Shown in pieces: positions 50,138 to 58,939 of a stretch of 64,000 nt of DNA. A program made the translations under genes and the position numbers. Within the stretch, counting starts at the first letter, position 1; each line of letters begins with the position of its first letter. The notes under the pieces are model-generated. The model was not told the DNA's origin, ran no database searches, and saw only the letters and a list, made by a program, of their open reading frames with translations. The DNA is taken from the NCBI RefSeq assembly GCF_016918855.1, contig NZ_JADKYB010000004.1, forward strand, positions 186,001 to 250,000. The letters run 5' to 3'. The DNA is from Actinacidiphila acididurans (GTDB lineage: Bacteria; Actinomycetota; Actinomycetes; Streptomycetales; Streptomycetaceae).

Positions 50138-50995
50138 TCAGTCGTCGGCGAAGAGGTCTTCGGCCTTCTCCACGGTGATCGCGCGAACGAACCAGCGCTT
50201 GAGGGTGTCCAGGTCGGTGCAGCTCTCGACACGCTGGCGCACCTCTTCCGGCACTTCGACTCCGCGTACCGCGAGGGCGTCCAGCAGTGCTTCCGCACGG
50301 TCCTCCGCACGGAGACGCTGGGCGGTGGTGGACTTGAACAGAGAGGTGTCCATGGCCACAAGTTTCTCCCAAATGTCGCCGGCCTGGGTGCCGACCAGAC
50401 CGGTGCTTACGAATTCGGTGAAGGTGTCGACGTTTTCCTCGGTGCCCTTGACGGCCGTGTAGAAAGCCTTGAGCATGCGGCCCGCGTCGCCGTGTTTGTG
50501 GTGAGCGATCGCCGAGAGCGCGGCCAGGGGGATGTCCTTGGCGGCCTCGACGGGGTCGGTGATGGTGGGCAGGTTGTGCGGGCCGAGGACGAGCGGGCGG
50601 ACGGTGAGGGTGCGCCAGCCGGGCGGGCCGAGGTCGACCGGTTCCTCGGCCCAACGGGCGGTCGCCTCGTCGTGGCAGACGACCAGGAGGAGGGACGGCA
50701 TCTTGAACGTCTGCTGGAGGTACGAGGCGTAGTACGCCCAGGTCGCGTGTTTACTCGGGTCCTTCTTGCTCTGCGCCTCGACCGCGAGCAGGTACTCCGT
50801 GCCGTCCGCCAGGTCGAGATGGACGAGCGTGTCGATCCGGCGTTCCAAGGGCTTGACCTCGGAGACGTCATTCGGGAAGGGCTGACCGGCGACCGGCTCC
50901 TCGAAGGGAAGGCCGATCCGCGTGAAGGCCCGGGCGAAGAGTCCGGTGTCCTCCTGGAAGAACCGGTGCATCACCTCGTGCAATGAACTGACCAT
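50138..50995 (-). CDS. Rpn-type PD-(D/E)XK nuclease-fold protein
   Basis: 285 residues. The N-terminal half carries the Rpn/transposase_31-like nuclease core: ERRIDTLVHLDLADG followed by EYLLAVEAQSKKD, giving D…E-x-Q-x-K, the PD-(D/E)XK variant of recombination-promoting nucleases. A helical C-terminus (VRQRVESC … LKRWFVRAI) is also typical. Rpn proteins cut DNA and stimulate RecA-independent recombination or act in phage defence; the role here is unknown. Start unclear: ATG 50995 or ATG 51013; neither has a strong ribosome-binding site. The upstream 100 bp are A+T-rich, with inverted repeats GTATG-TGGC-CATAC and TTCAC-N6-GTGAA, perhaps an operator. Confidence 0.7.
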   Translation of the reverse strand: MVSSLHEVMHRFFQEDTGLFARAFTRIGLPFEEPVAGQPFPNDVSEVKPLERRIDTLVHLDLADGTEYLLAVEAQSKKDPSKHATWAYYASYLQQTFKMPSLLLVVCHDEATARWAEEPVDLGPPGWRTLTVRPLVLGPHNLPTITDPVEAAKDIPLAALSAIAHHKHGDAGRMLKAFYTAVKGTEENVDTFTEFVSTGLVGTQAGDIWEKLVAMDTSLFKSTTAQRLRAEDRAEALLDALAVRGVEVPEEVRQRVESCTDLDTLKRWFVRAITVEKAEDLFADD

Positions 50996-51141
50996 GCGGT
51001 GAACGTATGTGGCCATACATGAGCAGAAACGATATTGCTTCCCGATTTTCACCCGTTCGTGAAGAACGATGCAGGTTTAAACAACGGAATTTCGAACTCC
51101 GCATCCCCACCGCGGGGCCGGCGCACTGCCCTTCCACCTCG

Positions 51142-51447
51142 TCATCGCAGGGGGGAGGTGTGGTCGCAGACCTCGGAGAAGTTGTGGCCGCCGACGGTCC
51201 AGGGCGAGACCACGATGCACGGCACGCGGAAGCCGGCGCCGACCGGGAGGCCGCCGCCGGGGGTGCCCTTGGGCGAGGGGGGGCCGACGTACTCCTCGGG
51301 GAAGCGGGCCGGGTCCGGGACCGGCGGCGGGACGTGGTCGAAGAAGCCGTCATTCTCGTCGTACTCGTGGCGTACGGGCTGTGAGCTGCGCCGGTCGGCG
51401 TCCTGGGAAATGGTGTAGCGGGCATCGAAGTTGACGCCTTCGAGCAC
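51142..51447 (-). pseudogene. Remnant of a phosphocholine-specific phospholipase C
   Basis: A 101-codon open frame whose middle reads YDENDGFFDHVPPPVPDP and then GGLPVGAGFRVPCIVVSPWT with VGGHNFSEVCDHTS. This is the well-conserved metal-site and surrounding region of bacterial phospholipase C of the alkaline-phosphatase superfamily, normally inside a ~680-residue enzyme. Both ends are missing: upstream residues do not resemble the family, and the frame stops after DHTSPLR. It directly abuts the glycosyltransferase gene. Likely a leftover from deletion or insertion in this accessory patch. Confidence 0.75.
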
Positions 51448-51453
51448 GCCGAC

Positions 51454-52983
51454 TCAGGGACGCGGCCCCAGCAAGCGGGCATAAAGGTCGATCAAGGGCG
51501 CCGATTCCGTCTGCCAGGACCACTGGCGCAGGACGTCGACCCGGTCGTACGCCTTGCGGTAGCGCTTGGGGTTGGTGAGGACCGCGCCGACCGCGCGGAC
51601 GAAGTCGGCGGTGTCGCGGGCCCGGAAGACCTCGCCGTTGCCGAGTTCCAGGGTGGCGTTGGCCATCGCGCGCACGTCGCTGACCACGACCGGGAGGCGG
51701 GCATGGGCGAACTCGTAGTAGCGGGTGGCCAGGACGGACTGGTGGTGCGCGACCTTGTGGACGGGCAGCACGCCGATGTCCGCGGAGGACAGGAAGGCGG
51801 GGATGTCCGGGACGGGGACGTACGGCAGGACGTGCAGGCGGGCGTGGACGCCGAGTTGTTCGGCGCGTTCGCGCAGCGCGGCGACGTCCGGGTGGGCCGG
51901 GTCGGGGACCACGAAGGCGGCGTGCAGGTCGTAGAGCTTGGGAAGCGCGTCGATGACGGTGTCGGCGCCGCGGTCGGGGTTGAGCGGGCCGGTGTGGACC
52001 AGCAGCGGTACGTCCCCGGCGAGATGGCAGCGGCGGCGGACGCCGTCGGGGTGCTCGCCGACCTCGATCAGCGGCGGGGCGTTGCGGACCACGGTGGGCG
52101 TGGCGGCGAGCTGGTGGCGGGCGCGCAGCTCGCGGGCGAGACGGTCCCCGACGGTGACCACGCCGTCGGCCTCTTTGGCGAAGGACCGCTCGTGGGCGTC
52201 ACCGGCGACGGTCGCCCGGCGCGTGGCCGCGGGGATTCGGGGCGGGGCGTCCCACACCACCTCGATCCGGTGGCCGGAGCCCTCGGAGCGCAGGGCGGCC
52301 CGGATGGCCAGGCCCAGGGCGCGGTGGCCGATGGCGTGGATCAGGTGCGGGCGCACGTCGTCCAGCACCGGGCCGTACGCGACTTCCTCGTCCAGCAGGC
52401 CGGGGTCCAGGCGGCGCCAGGCCCGCCGGCCGAGCAGCAGCCGGGCGGCTTCGGCGGCCAAGTCGTCCAACCGGGAGGCGGGGTGGCCCCGGTGGCGCAC
52501 GGCCGTGCGGTACTGGGCGGCCCGCACCCCCGTCCAGGCCGACCGCAGTCCGTACCGCAGCCACGCGATGCCGTAGCCCAGCCGGGCCAGTGCGAGCAGC
52601 GGCAACGCGCGGTGCACCAGTACGAGTTCGGCGCCGCGGGTGCGCAGCAGGGAGCGGCGCGCCGCGATGAGCGTCGTACGGTGCTCGTAGGACTCCGTGC
52701 TGCGGTAGGCCAGTGGCCAGCGCAAAGCCGGGTGCGGGCGGCGCACCCGGTGCGTGCCCAGGATGTGCCGTACGGTCACCGGACGCACCTCGACGTCCGG
52801 CACGGCAAGGGTGGCGGGGGGCCGTCCGATCACGGTCACCTCGTAGCCGGCCGCCCGTGCGGCGGTGGCCACGCGGAGCGCGCGCGAATCGCCGTCCAAG
52901 CCGCCGCAGGTGAGGATCGCGACGCGGGCCGGTCCGCGTAAGCTCGCTGCCATTCCCGTACCTAAGCGGATCGACATGATCAT
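51454..52983 (-). CDS. Glycosyltransferase, GT4-like
   Basis: About 509 residues. GT-B fold: the N-terminal Rossmann half opens with VAILTCGGLDGDSRALRVATAARAAGYEVTVIGR, and the C-terminal half contains VRNAPPLIEVGE, LLVHTGPLNPDRGADTVIDALP and YYEFAHARLPVVVSD, the donor-phosphate region of GT4. Cytosolic, probably membrane-associated, it would add a sugar from a nucleotide donor to the wall polymer built by the adjacent nonulosonate genes. Start uncertain: ATG 52983, 52977 or 52953 precede the first strand. No obvious ribosome-binding site at the first two. Confidence 0.85.
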   Translation of the reverse strand: MIMSIRLGTGMAASLRGPARVAILTCGGLDGDSRALRVATAARAAGYEVTVIGRPPATLAVPDVEVRPVTVRHILGTHRVRRPHPALRWPLAYRSTESYEHRTTLIAARRSLLRTRGAELVLVHRALPLLALARLGYGIAWLRYGLRSAWTGVRAAQYRTAVRHRGHPASRLDDLAAEAARLLLGRRAWRRLDPGLLDEEVAYGPVLDDVRPHLIHAIGHRALGLAIRAALRSEGSGHRIEVVWDAPPRIPAATRRATVAGDAHERSFAKEADGVVTVGDRLARELRARHQLAATPTVVRNAPPLIEVGEHPDGVRRRCHLAGDVPLLVHTGPLNPDRGADTVIDALPKLYDLHAAFVVPDPAHPDVAALRERAEQLGVHARLHVLPYVPVPDIPAFLSSADIGVLPVHKVAHHQSVLATRYYEFAHARLPVVVSDVRAMANATLELGNGEVFRARDTADFVRAVGAVLTNPKRYRKAYDRVDVLRQWSWQTESAPLIDLYARLLGPRP

Positions 52984-53319
52984 CAGGTTACGCTGGGCTT
53001 GAGGGTGGGCGAACGCCTTGTCCGGGCTTGGGCTCGGGATCCTCACGGTTCGCCCGTTTCGGGGGCCCGTTTTTGGGGTGCGGTTGGTTTTGCGGCAGCT
53101 GTGGGTGGGCTGCGCTGCGCGCTGCCGGGTGCCTGTTGTGTGGTTTTTACGGCAACCGGGGTGCTGCGTCCGTGCGCTGCCGACTGTCGGTGCTTCGTGG
53201 CTTGTCGCGCAGTTCCCCGCGCCCCTTTGGGGCGCCCTCGCGGAGGGCGCGCACCTTCAGGGGCGCGGGCGGCGACAAGCCCGAGCCGGGGCCGCGTCCA
53301 GGTACGGGAAAACGGCGCC
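52984..53319. other. 336-bp gap with dispersed element
   Basis: No gene seen. Contains the GCGCAGTTCCCC element at 53205-53250, listed separately; the rest is G+T-rich sequence without motifs I can name. It separates two transcription units of the wall-polymer cluster. Confidence 0.6.
53205..53250. repeat. Dispersed element with two mutually exclusive hairpins
   Basis: TCGCGCAGTTCCCCGCGCCC, the element also seen at 21.5 and 25.3 kb. It runs into GCGCCCC-TTT-GGGGCGC (53219-53235) and GCGCCCTC-GCG-GAGGGCGC (53232-53250). The two hairpins share bases 53232-53235, so only one can form at a time. Confidence 0.7.
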
Positions 53320-54810
53320 CTAAACCGGTGAAGGATCGTCCGCGTCGTTCAGGTTGTGCAGCGAACGCGCAGACGTCGTGATGTCGGTGAGGAAGGTGTG
53401 CGCCCGGGGGGAGGCGGCAGCCGTCAGCCACTCCTGGTCGATATCGCAGACCGCGATGTCGACGCCCGTGCCGGCGAGGGCGAGGGGGAGGGTGTGGACG
53501 ACGGTGGAGGGGAAGGACAGGACGGTGCGGCCGATGGGGCCGCGGCGGGCGACGAGTTCGAGGGGGAGGTCGGGGCGGACGATCTCCAGGCCGGTCTCGG
53601 TGGCGAGGCGGTGGAGTTTGTCGGCGGCCTCGCGGCGGTGGGCGAAGTAGCGCTTGGCGCCGTGGCGGGTGGCCAGGGAGGCCACCACGGCGAAGTAGCG
53701 CTCGGGGTCGACCACGCCGGTCTCGACCAGGGAGGTACCGATCAGGTCGGTGCCGTCGAGGACGTGCGGCGGGCCGAAGCGGCTGCGGGTCCAGGCGAAG
53801 CGGTTGGTGCGCAGGGCCATGCCGGGCGGCGGGGTGGCGGGCATGGCACTGAAGAGTTCGACGCGGCCGCGCTTGCGGGGGGTGAGGCGGCGGCGGGCGG
53901 CGGAGGCGAAGAGGCCGAAGGCGGCGTCCACCGGGGACCGGCGCCGGCCGCTGCGGTGCCAGCGCACCAGGCGGCCGCCCTTGGTGAGGATCTCGGTGAA
54001 CTCCATCGTGGCCGTGCCGTCGTCGACGACGGTCAGCTCCTTGGCCCGGCACAGGGGCAGCATCACCTGCACCAGACGGGAGAAGGGGTCACCGATGACG
54101 AGGTGCCGCACCCGCAGCAGGAGGGGGGCCAGCGACAGCGCCGTACGCAGCAGGCCGCCGCGCTCGCCGCGTGAGTCGTACCAGCGGACCACCGCGCCCT
54201 CGTCGCGGGCGAGTTCGGCCATCCGGCGCAGTTGGCCGCGGCTGGTGGGGTCGGACGGGGAGAGCACCACCACGGTGAGCGGGGTGGCCGGGCCGGTCTG
54301 TCCCGGTGCCGGGGACACCGGCGCGGCGCCGTCGCGCGCGGCGGGTATGGCGGGCGGATGGACGTGCGCCCATTCCAGCACGTTCAGCAGCTGGACGGGG
54401 GATTCCACCAGCGCGACGGCCCCGGTGCGGGGGGTCGGCGTGGGCAGGCCGGCCGGCGCCGCGGGCGTGGGCACGTCGGCGGGCTCGGGAGCCGGCACGG
54501 GCCGCGGCACGGTCGCCCCGGGCGCGGTCGCCTGCGCGGGTACGGTCGCGCCGGTCGGATGCCCGGGCACAGCAGCCTGCGCGGGTACGGTCGCGCCGGT
54601 CGGATGCCCGGGCACAGCAGCCTGCGCGGGGCCGGTCACGGCCGCGGGCGCGGAAGCCTGCGCCGGTACGGTCGCGCCCGTCACGTCCCCGGGTGCGGGG
54701 ACCCGCGCAGGGGCCGGCACGGTCGCCCCGGCCGGTCCGGACACCGTGCCCGGCGCGGAGTCGCCGGTGACGGTCTGGTCCTGGTCCACGTGCACGTCCT
54801 TGTCGTCCAC
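53320..54810 (-). CDS. Polysialyltransferase-like glycosyltransferase with repetitive N-terminus
   Basis: 496 residues. Residues ~1-130 are Ala/Pro/Val/Thr-rich with an exact 15-residue tandem repeat (GATVPAQAAVPGHPT). The rest resembles alpha-2,8-polysialyltransferase-family (PF07388-like) enzymes: VALVESPVQLLNVLEWA, LTVVDDGTATMEF, KRYFAHRREAADKLHRLA and PIGRTVLSFPSTVVHTLPL. It probably polymerises or attaches nonulosonic acid residues using CMP-sugars made by the neighbouring genes. GTG 54810 is the only reasonable start and has no clear ribosome-binding site. A second family member is at 60028. Confidence 0.75.
   Translation of the reverse strand: MDDKDVHVDQDQTVTGDSAPGTVSGPAGATVPAPARVPAPGDVTGATVPAQASAPAAVTGPAQAAVPGHPTGATVPAQAAVPGHPTGATVPAQATAPGATVPRPVPAPEPADVPTPAAPAGLPTPTPRTGAVALVESPVQLLNVLEWAHVHPPAIPAARDGAAPVSPAPGQTGPATPLTVVVLSPSDPTSRGQLRRMAELARDEGAVVRWYDSRGERGGLLRTALSLAPLLLRVRHLVIGDPFSRLVQVMLPLCRAKELTVVDDGTATMEFTEILTKGGRLVRWHRSGRRRSPVDAAFGLFASAARRRLTPRKRGRVELFSAMPATPPPGMALRTNRFAWTRSRFGPPHVLDGTDLIGTSLVETGVVDPERYFAVVASLATRHGAKRYFAHRREAADKLHRLATETGLEIVRPDLPLELVARRGPIGRTVLSFPSTVVHTLPLALAGTGVDIAVCDIDQEWLTAAASPRAHTFLTDITTSARSLHNLNDADDPSPV
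54530..54619. repeat. Exact 45-bp tandem repeat in coding region
   Basis: Two identical 45-bp units (54530-54574 and 54575-54619) plus an 11-bp partial third copy, in frame with the polysialyltransferase-like gene and encoding 15 residues each. Identity at synonymous positions means the duplication is recent. Confidence 0.9.
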
Positions 54811-55013
54811 AGTTGTCCGAGTTCGCAGCGAGCTCGCAATGACATTGCCGAGGGCGGTACGGGAAAAGCCACGAGCCGCGCGCGGGCCGGCCCTCCTCGG
54901 CCCGCGTGCGGTCGGTGCTCCCGGATCCCGTCACCCCCGGCCGGGGTCGGCCCGGACCGGCGGCACACGGGCCGACCGGGGTCCGAAGCCGACCCGCACC
55001 GGATCGGGCCGGC

Positions 55014-55967
55014 TCAGACCGAGGCGGTCGGCGCCTCGGCGGCGGCCTTCGCGGCGGCCTCCTGCTCGGCGACGACGCCGGCCACGCGGCGCAGCTTCGT
55101 CATCGGGCCGATCTCGCCCTCGTAGACGCGCTTGACGCCGTCACCGAGAGAGGTCTCGATGATGCGTATGTCGCGCACGAGGCGCTCCAGGCCCTGCGAC
55201 TCGACCGAGGCGGCCTGGTCCGAGCCCCACATGGCGCGGTCGAGGGTGATGTGACGCTCGACGAAGACCGCGCCGAGCGCGACCGCGGCGAGGGTGGTCT
55301 GCAGGCCGACCTCGTGGCCGGAGTAGCCGACCGGCACGTTCGGGTACTCGGACTGCAGCGTGTTGATCATCCGCAGGTTGAGCTCCTCGTGCTTCGCCGG
55401 GTACGTCGAGGTGGCGTGGCACAGCACGATGTTCTCGCTGCCCAGCACCTCCACCGCGTGCCGGATCTGCTTCGGGGTGGACATACCGGTGGAGAGGATC
55501 ACCGTGCGGCCGGTGGCGCGCATGGCGCGCAGCAGGTCGTCGTCGGTCAGGCAGGCCGAGGCGACCTTGTGGGCCGGCACGTCGAACTGCTCCAGGAACT
55601 CCACCGACGGAACGTCCCACGGGGAGGCGAACCAGTCGATGCCCCGCTTGCGGCAGTACTCGTCGATGGCCCGGTAGCCCTCTTCGTCGAACTCGACGCG
55701 GTGGCGGTACTCGATGTACGTCATCCGGCCCCAGGGGGTGTCGCGCTCGATCTCCCACTGGTCGCGCGGGGTGGCGATCTCCGGGGTGCGCTTCTGGAAC
55801 TTGACGGCGTCGCAGCCCGCGGCGACGGCCGCGTCGATCAGGGCGAACGCGTTCTCCAGGTCGCCGTTGTGGTTGATGCCGATCTCGCCGGTGACGTACA
55901 CGGGCTGCCCGTTGCCGATGTGGCGGGAGCCGACGGCACGCAGGTTCGGGGGGAGGGTTGTGGTCAC
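55014..55967 (-). CDS. neuB: Nonulosonic acid synthase (NeuB family) without SAF domain
   Basis: 317 residues. NeuB TIM barrel: VTGEIGINHNGDLENAFALI, AVKFQKRTPE, WFASPWDVPSVEFLEQF, KVASACLTDDDLLRA, VILSTGMSTP, LCHATSTYP and GYSGHEVGL. It condenses phosphoenolpyruvate with a hexose or N-acylmannosamine (phosphate) to give a nine-carbon sugar acid. The usual C-terminal antifreeze-like (SAF) domain, which closes the neighbouring active site, is absent; the chain ends in a Glu/Ala-rich tail. GTG 55967 has AGAGGAA. In S. coelicolor the syntenic cluster is linked to Kdn-containing teichulosonic acid, so Kdn is a likely product. Confidence 0.92.
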   Translation of the reverse strand: MTTTLPPNLRAVGSRHIGNGQPVYVTGEIGINHNGDLENAFALIDAAVAAGCDAVKFQKRTPEIATPRDQWEIERDTPWGRMTYIEYRHRVEFDEEGYRAIDEYCRKRGIDWFASPWDVPSVEFLEQFDVPAHKVASACLTDDDLLRAMRATGRTVILSTGMSTPKQIRHAVEVLGSENIVLCHATSTYPAKHEELNLRMINTLQSEYPNVPVGYSGHEVGLQTTLAAVALGAVFVERHITLDRAMWGSDQAASVESQGLERLVRDIRIIETSLGDGVKRVYEGEIGPMTKLRRVAGVVAEQEAAAKAAAEAPTASV

Positions 55968-56021
55968 GGGTGTTCCTCTGTTCGGGGACTCTTCGGGACT
56001 GATTGGGTGAGCTGCAAAGGG

Positions 56022-57275
56022 TCAGCGGGCCAGGGTGGGCCCGAGCAGCCAGCCGGCGATCTCGCGGATCGCGCCGTGACCGCCTTCTGCCGTGGTGACG
56101 GCGCGGGCGGCGGCACGTACCACGTCGTGGGCGCCCGCGACGGCGACCGGCCAGCCGACCAGGGCGAAGCAGCCGAGGTCGTTGACGTCGTTGCCGGCGT
56201 AGAGCACCCGCTCCGGAGCGATGCCGTTCTCCTCGCACCACTGTTTGAGGGCGAGGTCCTTGCGGTCGATGCCGTGCAGCACCGGCACCTGCAGCTTGCG
56301 GGCGCGGGCGGCGACGACCGGGTTGGTTTCGGTGGACAGGATGAGGACGGGGAGTCCCGCGCGGCGCAGTGCCGCGATCCCGAGCCCGTCACCGCGGTGC
56401 ACGGTGACGGCCTCATGTCCATCGGAATCGACGAGCACCCGGTCATCGGTCTGGGTGCCGTCGAAATCGAGTACGACCGCGTCGACGTCGTCGCGGGTCG
56501 GCGTGGCGGCCATCGGGTCGAGCAACGGGGCCAGTGCGCGGGCCCGTTCGAGATCGGCGGGCTCGTCGATCTCCAGGACCCGGGCGGGGTCGGTGCGCAC
56601 CAGGGCGGTACGGCCGAAGAAGCGGTGGTTCGCGGTGCGGAAGCCGGCCGCGCGCATGGCGTATGCGGCGCCGGTCTCCAGCAGGTCCTGCGGGCGGTCC
56701 TGGCGGCGCGGGCGGGTGGACTTGTCGTGGTTGACGCCGAAGCCGCCGGAGGCGGTGCCCGCCGTGTCCCCGGTGTCCGTGTCGCTCGCCGTGCCGGCCG
56801 GCTCGGCGGAGTCGCGCCAGATGAAGCCGTGGAAGGGGGCCACGGTGTGGGCGGTGTCGGCGCCGTCCTCGGTGACCGCGGCGACCACGCCGTCGATCTC
56901 CTCGCTGGTGATGAACGGGCTGGTGCACTGCACCAGCACCACCACGCCGGCGGTCCAGCCGCTCATCGCCTCGTACGCGTCCATGGCGTGGATGACGGCG
57001 GCCTCGCTGGTGGCGGTGTCACCGGCTATCGCGGCCGGGCGCAGCACCACTTCGGCGCCGGCGGAGCGGGCGACCTCGGCGATCGAGGGGTCGTCGGTGG
57101 AGACCACGACGGCGTCCACGCGGCGGGCCCCCACGCAGGCCCGTACCGCACGCGCCACCAGCGGCACCCCGCCGACGGCGGCCAGGTTCTTGCCGGGTAC
57201 GCCCTTCGAGCCGCCGCGCGCGGGAATCACGGCGAGGGTTCTGGGACTCGCCGCTTCTGCGGAGGGGGCGTTCAT
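56022..57275 (-). CDS. neuA: CMP-nonulosonate synthetase fused to HAD phosphatase
   Basis: 417 residues, two enzymes in one chain. Residues ~10-235 are a cytidylyltransferase: VIPARGGSKGVPGKNLAAVG, VVVSTDDPSIAE, VVLVQCTSPFITSEEID and RDTPE-like ALVRTDPARVLEIDEP. Residues ~245-410 are a KdsC-type HAD phosphatase: AVVLDFDGTQTDD, VHRGDGLGIAALRRAGLPV, LHGIDRKDLALKQW and YAGNDVNDLGCF. It can thus dephosphorylate a 9-phosphate and activate the free acid with CTP, two successive steps after NeuB. The unusual spacer (AGTASDTDTGDTAGTASGG) lies inside the transferase. ATG 57275 has AGGAG. Confidence 0.92.
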   Translation of the reverse strand: MNAPSAEAASPRTLAVIPARGGSKGVPGKNLAAVGGVPLVARAVRACVGARRVDAVVVSTDDPSIAEVARSAGAEVVLRPAAIAGDTATSEAAVIHAMDAYEAMSGWTAGVVVLVQCTSPFITSEEIDGVVAAVTEDGADTAHTVAPFHGFIWRDSAEPAGTASDTDTGDTAGTASGGFGVNHDKSTRPRRQDRPQDLLETGAAYAMRAAGFRTANHRFFGRTALVRTDPARVLEIDEPADLERARALAPLLDPMAATPTRDDVDAVVLDFDGTQTDDRVLVDSDGHEAVTVHRGDGLGIAALRRAGLPVLILSTETNPVVAARARKLQVPVLHGIDRKDLALKQWCEENGIAPERVLYAGNDVNDLGCFALVGWPVAVAGAHDVVRAAARAVTTAEGGHGAIREIAGWLLGPTLAR

Positions 57276-57342
57276 GGCGTGGCTCCTGTCCATTCAATGT
57301 GCGGGTTCGAAATGCCGTGCTGGTGGGGGGTGGTGGGCCCGG

Positions 57343-58641
57343 TCACAGCTGGCCCCAGCGGCGGATGACGGGCGCGACGCGCTGGACGCCCTGCCGGTAC
57401 GCGGTGCGGGCGGAGTTGCGGACCAGGTCGCGGACCGCCTTGCCGACCGGTCCGGGCTCGCGCGCGGTGAAGCCCGCGATCGGTTCGCCCTTGGGGTTCA
57501 GGCCGTGGCGGGCGAGCACGCCGGGCAGGTAGCCCGGGGCGGTGCGCAGCGTGTAATAGGGGGACAGCCGCGGCAGTTCGGGCTCGGCCAGCAGGTGGAG
57601 GACCCGGGAGCGCAGCGCGGCGTAGGGCTCGGCGCTCGCCACGCCGTGCGCGGCGGTCCACAGCGGGTCGGCCAGCGGCAGGTGGCCGTCGTCGATCTCG
57701 TCCCAGGAGGCGAAGCAGCCCGAGCCGAGGAAGTGGTGGTTGCCCAGCGCCTCACGGATGCCGAGGTCGGTGAGGATCGCGGTGGGTATCCCGCGGTGCA
57801 GCGACTCCAGGGCGGCGGTGGAGCTGACCGTCACCAGCAGGTCGGTGCGGTCCAGGACCTCGGCCATGTTGCCGTACACGAGCTTGACGTTGTCCGGCGG
57901 CTCGAGGGAGGAGACCAGCTTCTGGTACGGGTTCTCCTCGATGTGGGTGGTGTGCTCACCCGGCTTGCTGCGCAGCTTGACCAGGACCTCGCGCTCCGGG
58001 TGCCGCCGGGCATGGTCCACGGTGCGGCGCAGCAGATGTATACGATCGGTGCGGTTCTCCGGCACCGAGGGCTGCACGGCGAAGGTCACGGTGAACGGCC
58101 GGGCGGGGTCCGGGACGTAGCGGGCGCCGCCGAGGAAGGGCAGCGCGGTCTCGGCGATGCTGCCGGTCGGGTAGCCCACCCCGTCGTAGACGTCACGGAA
58201 ACGGCGCGCGTCGTCGGCGGAGTTGGCCAGCACGACGTCCGCGCCGGCCCGCAACAGCAGCCCGTCGGCGAGCTTTTCGTATACGACCCCGACGTAGCCG
58301 GTCACGACGACCGGGCGGGCGGGGCGTCCTTCCCACGCCCGCGAGAGGCCGTGCAGCAGTGCCTGGACGGTGCCGCCCACGCAGGAGATGACCACCACGT
58401 CGGCCGACTCGTCGTTGGTCGCGGCCAGGATCTCGGCCATGGTCTGCTCGACCATGGAGTCCGCGGGGATGCCGAGTTCCGCCAGTTGACGAGGGGTGGG
58501 CGTGGCCCGGCCGCGCAGCAGGCGAGCGTCGAGGCGGGCGTCGGGGTCGATACGACGCGCGGTGAGCGCGCCCCATTTCCACCGGGTGTCCGAATCGGCG
58601 ATCACGGTGACCCGCAAGGGGCCGGGCTTACGTTTTGGCAC
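57343..58641 (-). CDS. Putative glycosyltransferase, DUF6716-like
   Basis: 432 residues, probably GT-B. The N-terminus LRVTVIADSDTRWKWGAL is followed by SADVVVISCVGGTVQALLHGL, VVVTGYVGVVYEKLADGLLLRAGADVVLANSA, VTFAVQPSVPENRTDR and LLVTVSSTAALESLHRGIPTAILTDLG, the last resembling the donor-binding part of capsule/teichoic acid transferases. It ends in a basic C-terminus. Function inferred from its place behind neuA/neuB. GTG 58641 begins MPKRKPG; no clear ribosome-binding site, so it might be leaderless or start later. Confidence 0.75.
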   Translation of the reverse strand: MPKRKPGPLRVTVIADSDTRWKWGALTARRIDPDARLDARLLRGRATPTPRQLAELGIPADSMVEQTMAEILAATNDESADVVVISCVGGTVQALLHGLSRAWEGRPARPVVVTGYVGVVYEKLADGLLLRAGADVVLANSADDARRFRDVYDGVGYPTGSIAETALPFLGGARYVPDPARPFTVTFAVQPSVPENRTDRIHLLRRTVDHARRHPEREVLVKLRSKPGEHTTHIEENPYQKLVSSLEPPDNVKLVYGNMAEVLDRTDLLVTVSSTAALESLHRGIPTAILTDLGIREALGNHHFLGSGCFASWDEIDDGHLPLADPLWTAAHGVASAEPYAALRSRVLHLLAEPELPRLSPYYTLRTAPGYLPGVLARHGLNPKGEPIAGFTAREPGPVGKAVRDLVRNSARTAYRQGVQRVAPVIRRWGQL

Positions 58642-58939
58642 ACGCCGACCATAGGAAGCCGATGCGCTCTGCGTGCTAACTTCCGGCCAACTGGAGGTAA
58701 ACAAACTGCCGCGAGTTGGCCGCCGAGGACGTTTGCCGGGCAACTGCCGGACGTGGTCCCGATCACATTCCGGTGAACCCGGCGCGGCGGGCACGTGCCG
58801 TCCACATGCCGTTCAAAGGTACGTTGTTGGCACCCGGACGGGTGACCGACCCGTGCGCCACCATCCCGTCATCCGTCGTTAACCCAAATGTAAACTGGCC
58901 GCATAGTCAAAGGCCGAACGGCCGCATAATGTACGGCGG
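58642..58939. other. Divergent promoter region of wall-polymer cluster
   Basis: 298 bp between the two oppositely directed halves of the cluster. A+T-richer stretches at 58695-58712 (GAGGTAAACAAACTG) and 58880-58895 (AACCCAAATGTAAAC) are likely promoter parts. GGCCG-AA-CGGCC (58912-58923) is a small palindrome, and GGCCGCATA is repeated 22 bp apart just before the GT2 start, a possible operator. Confidence 0.55.
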
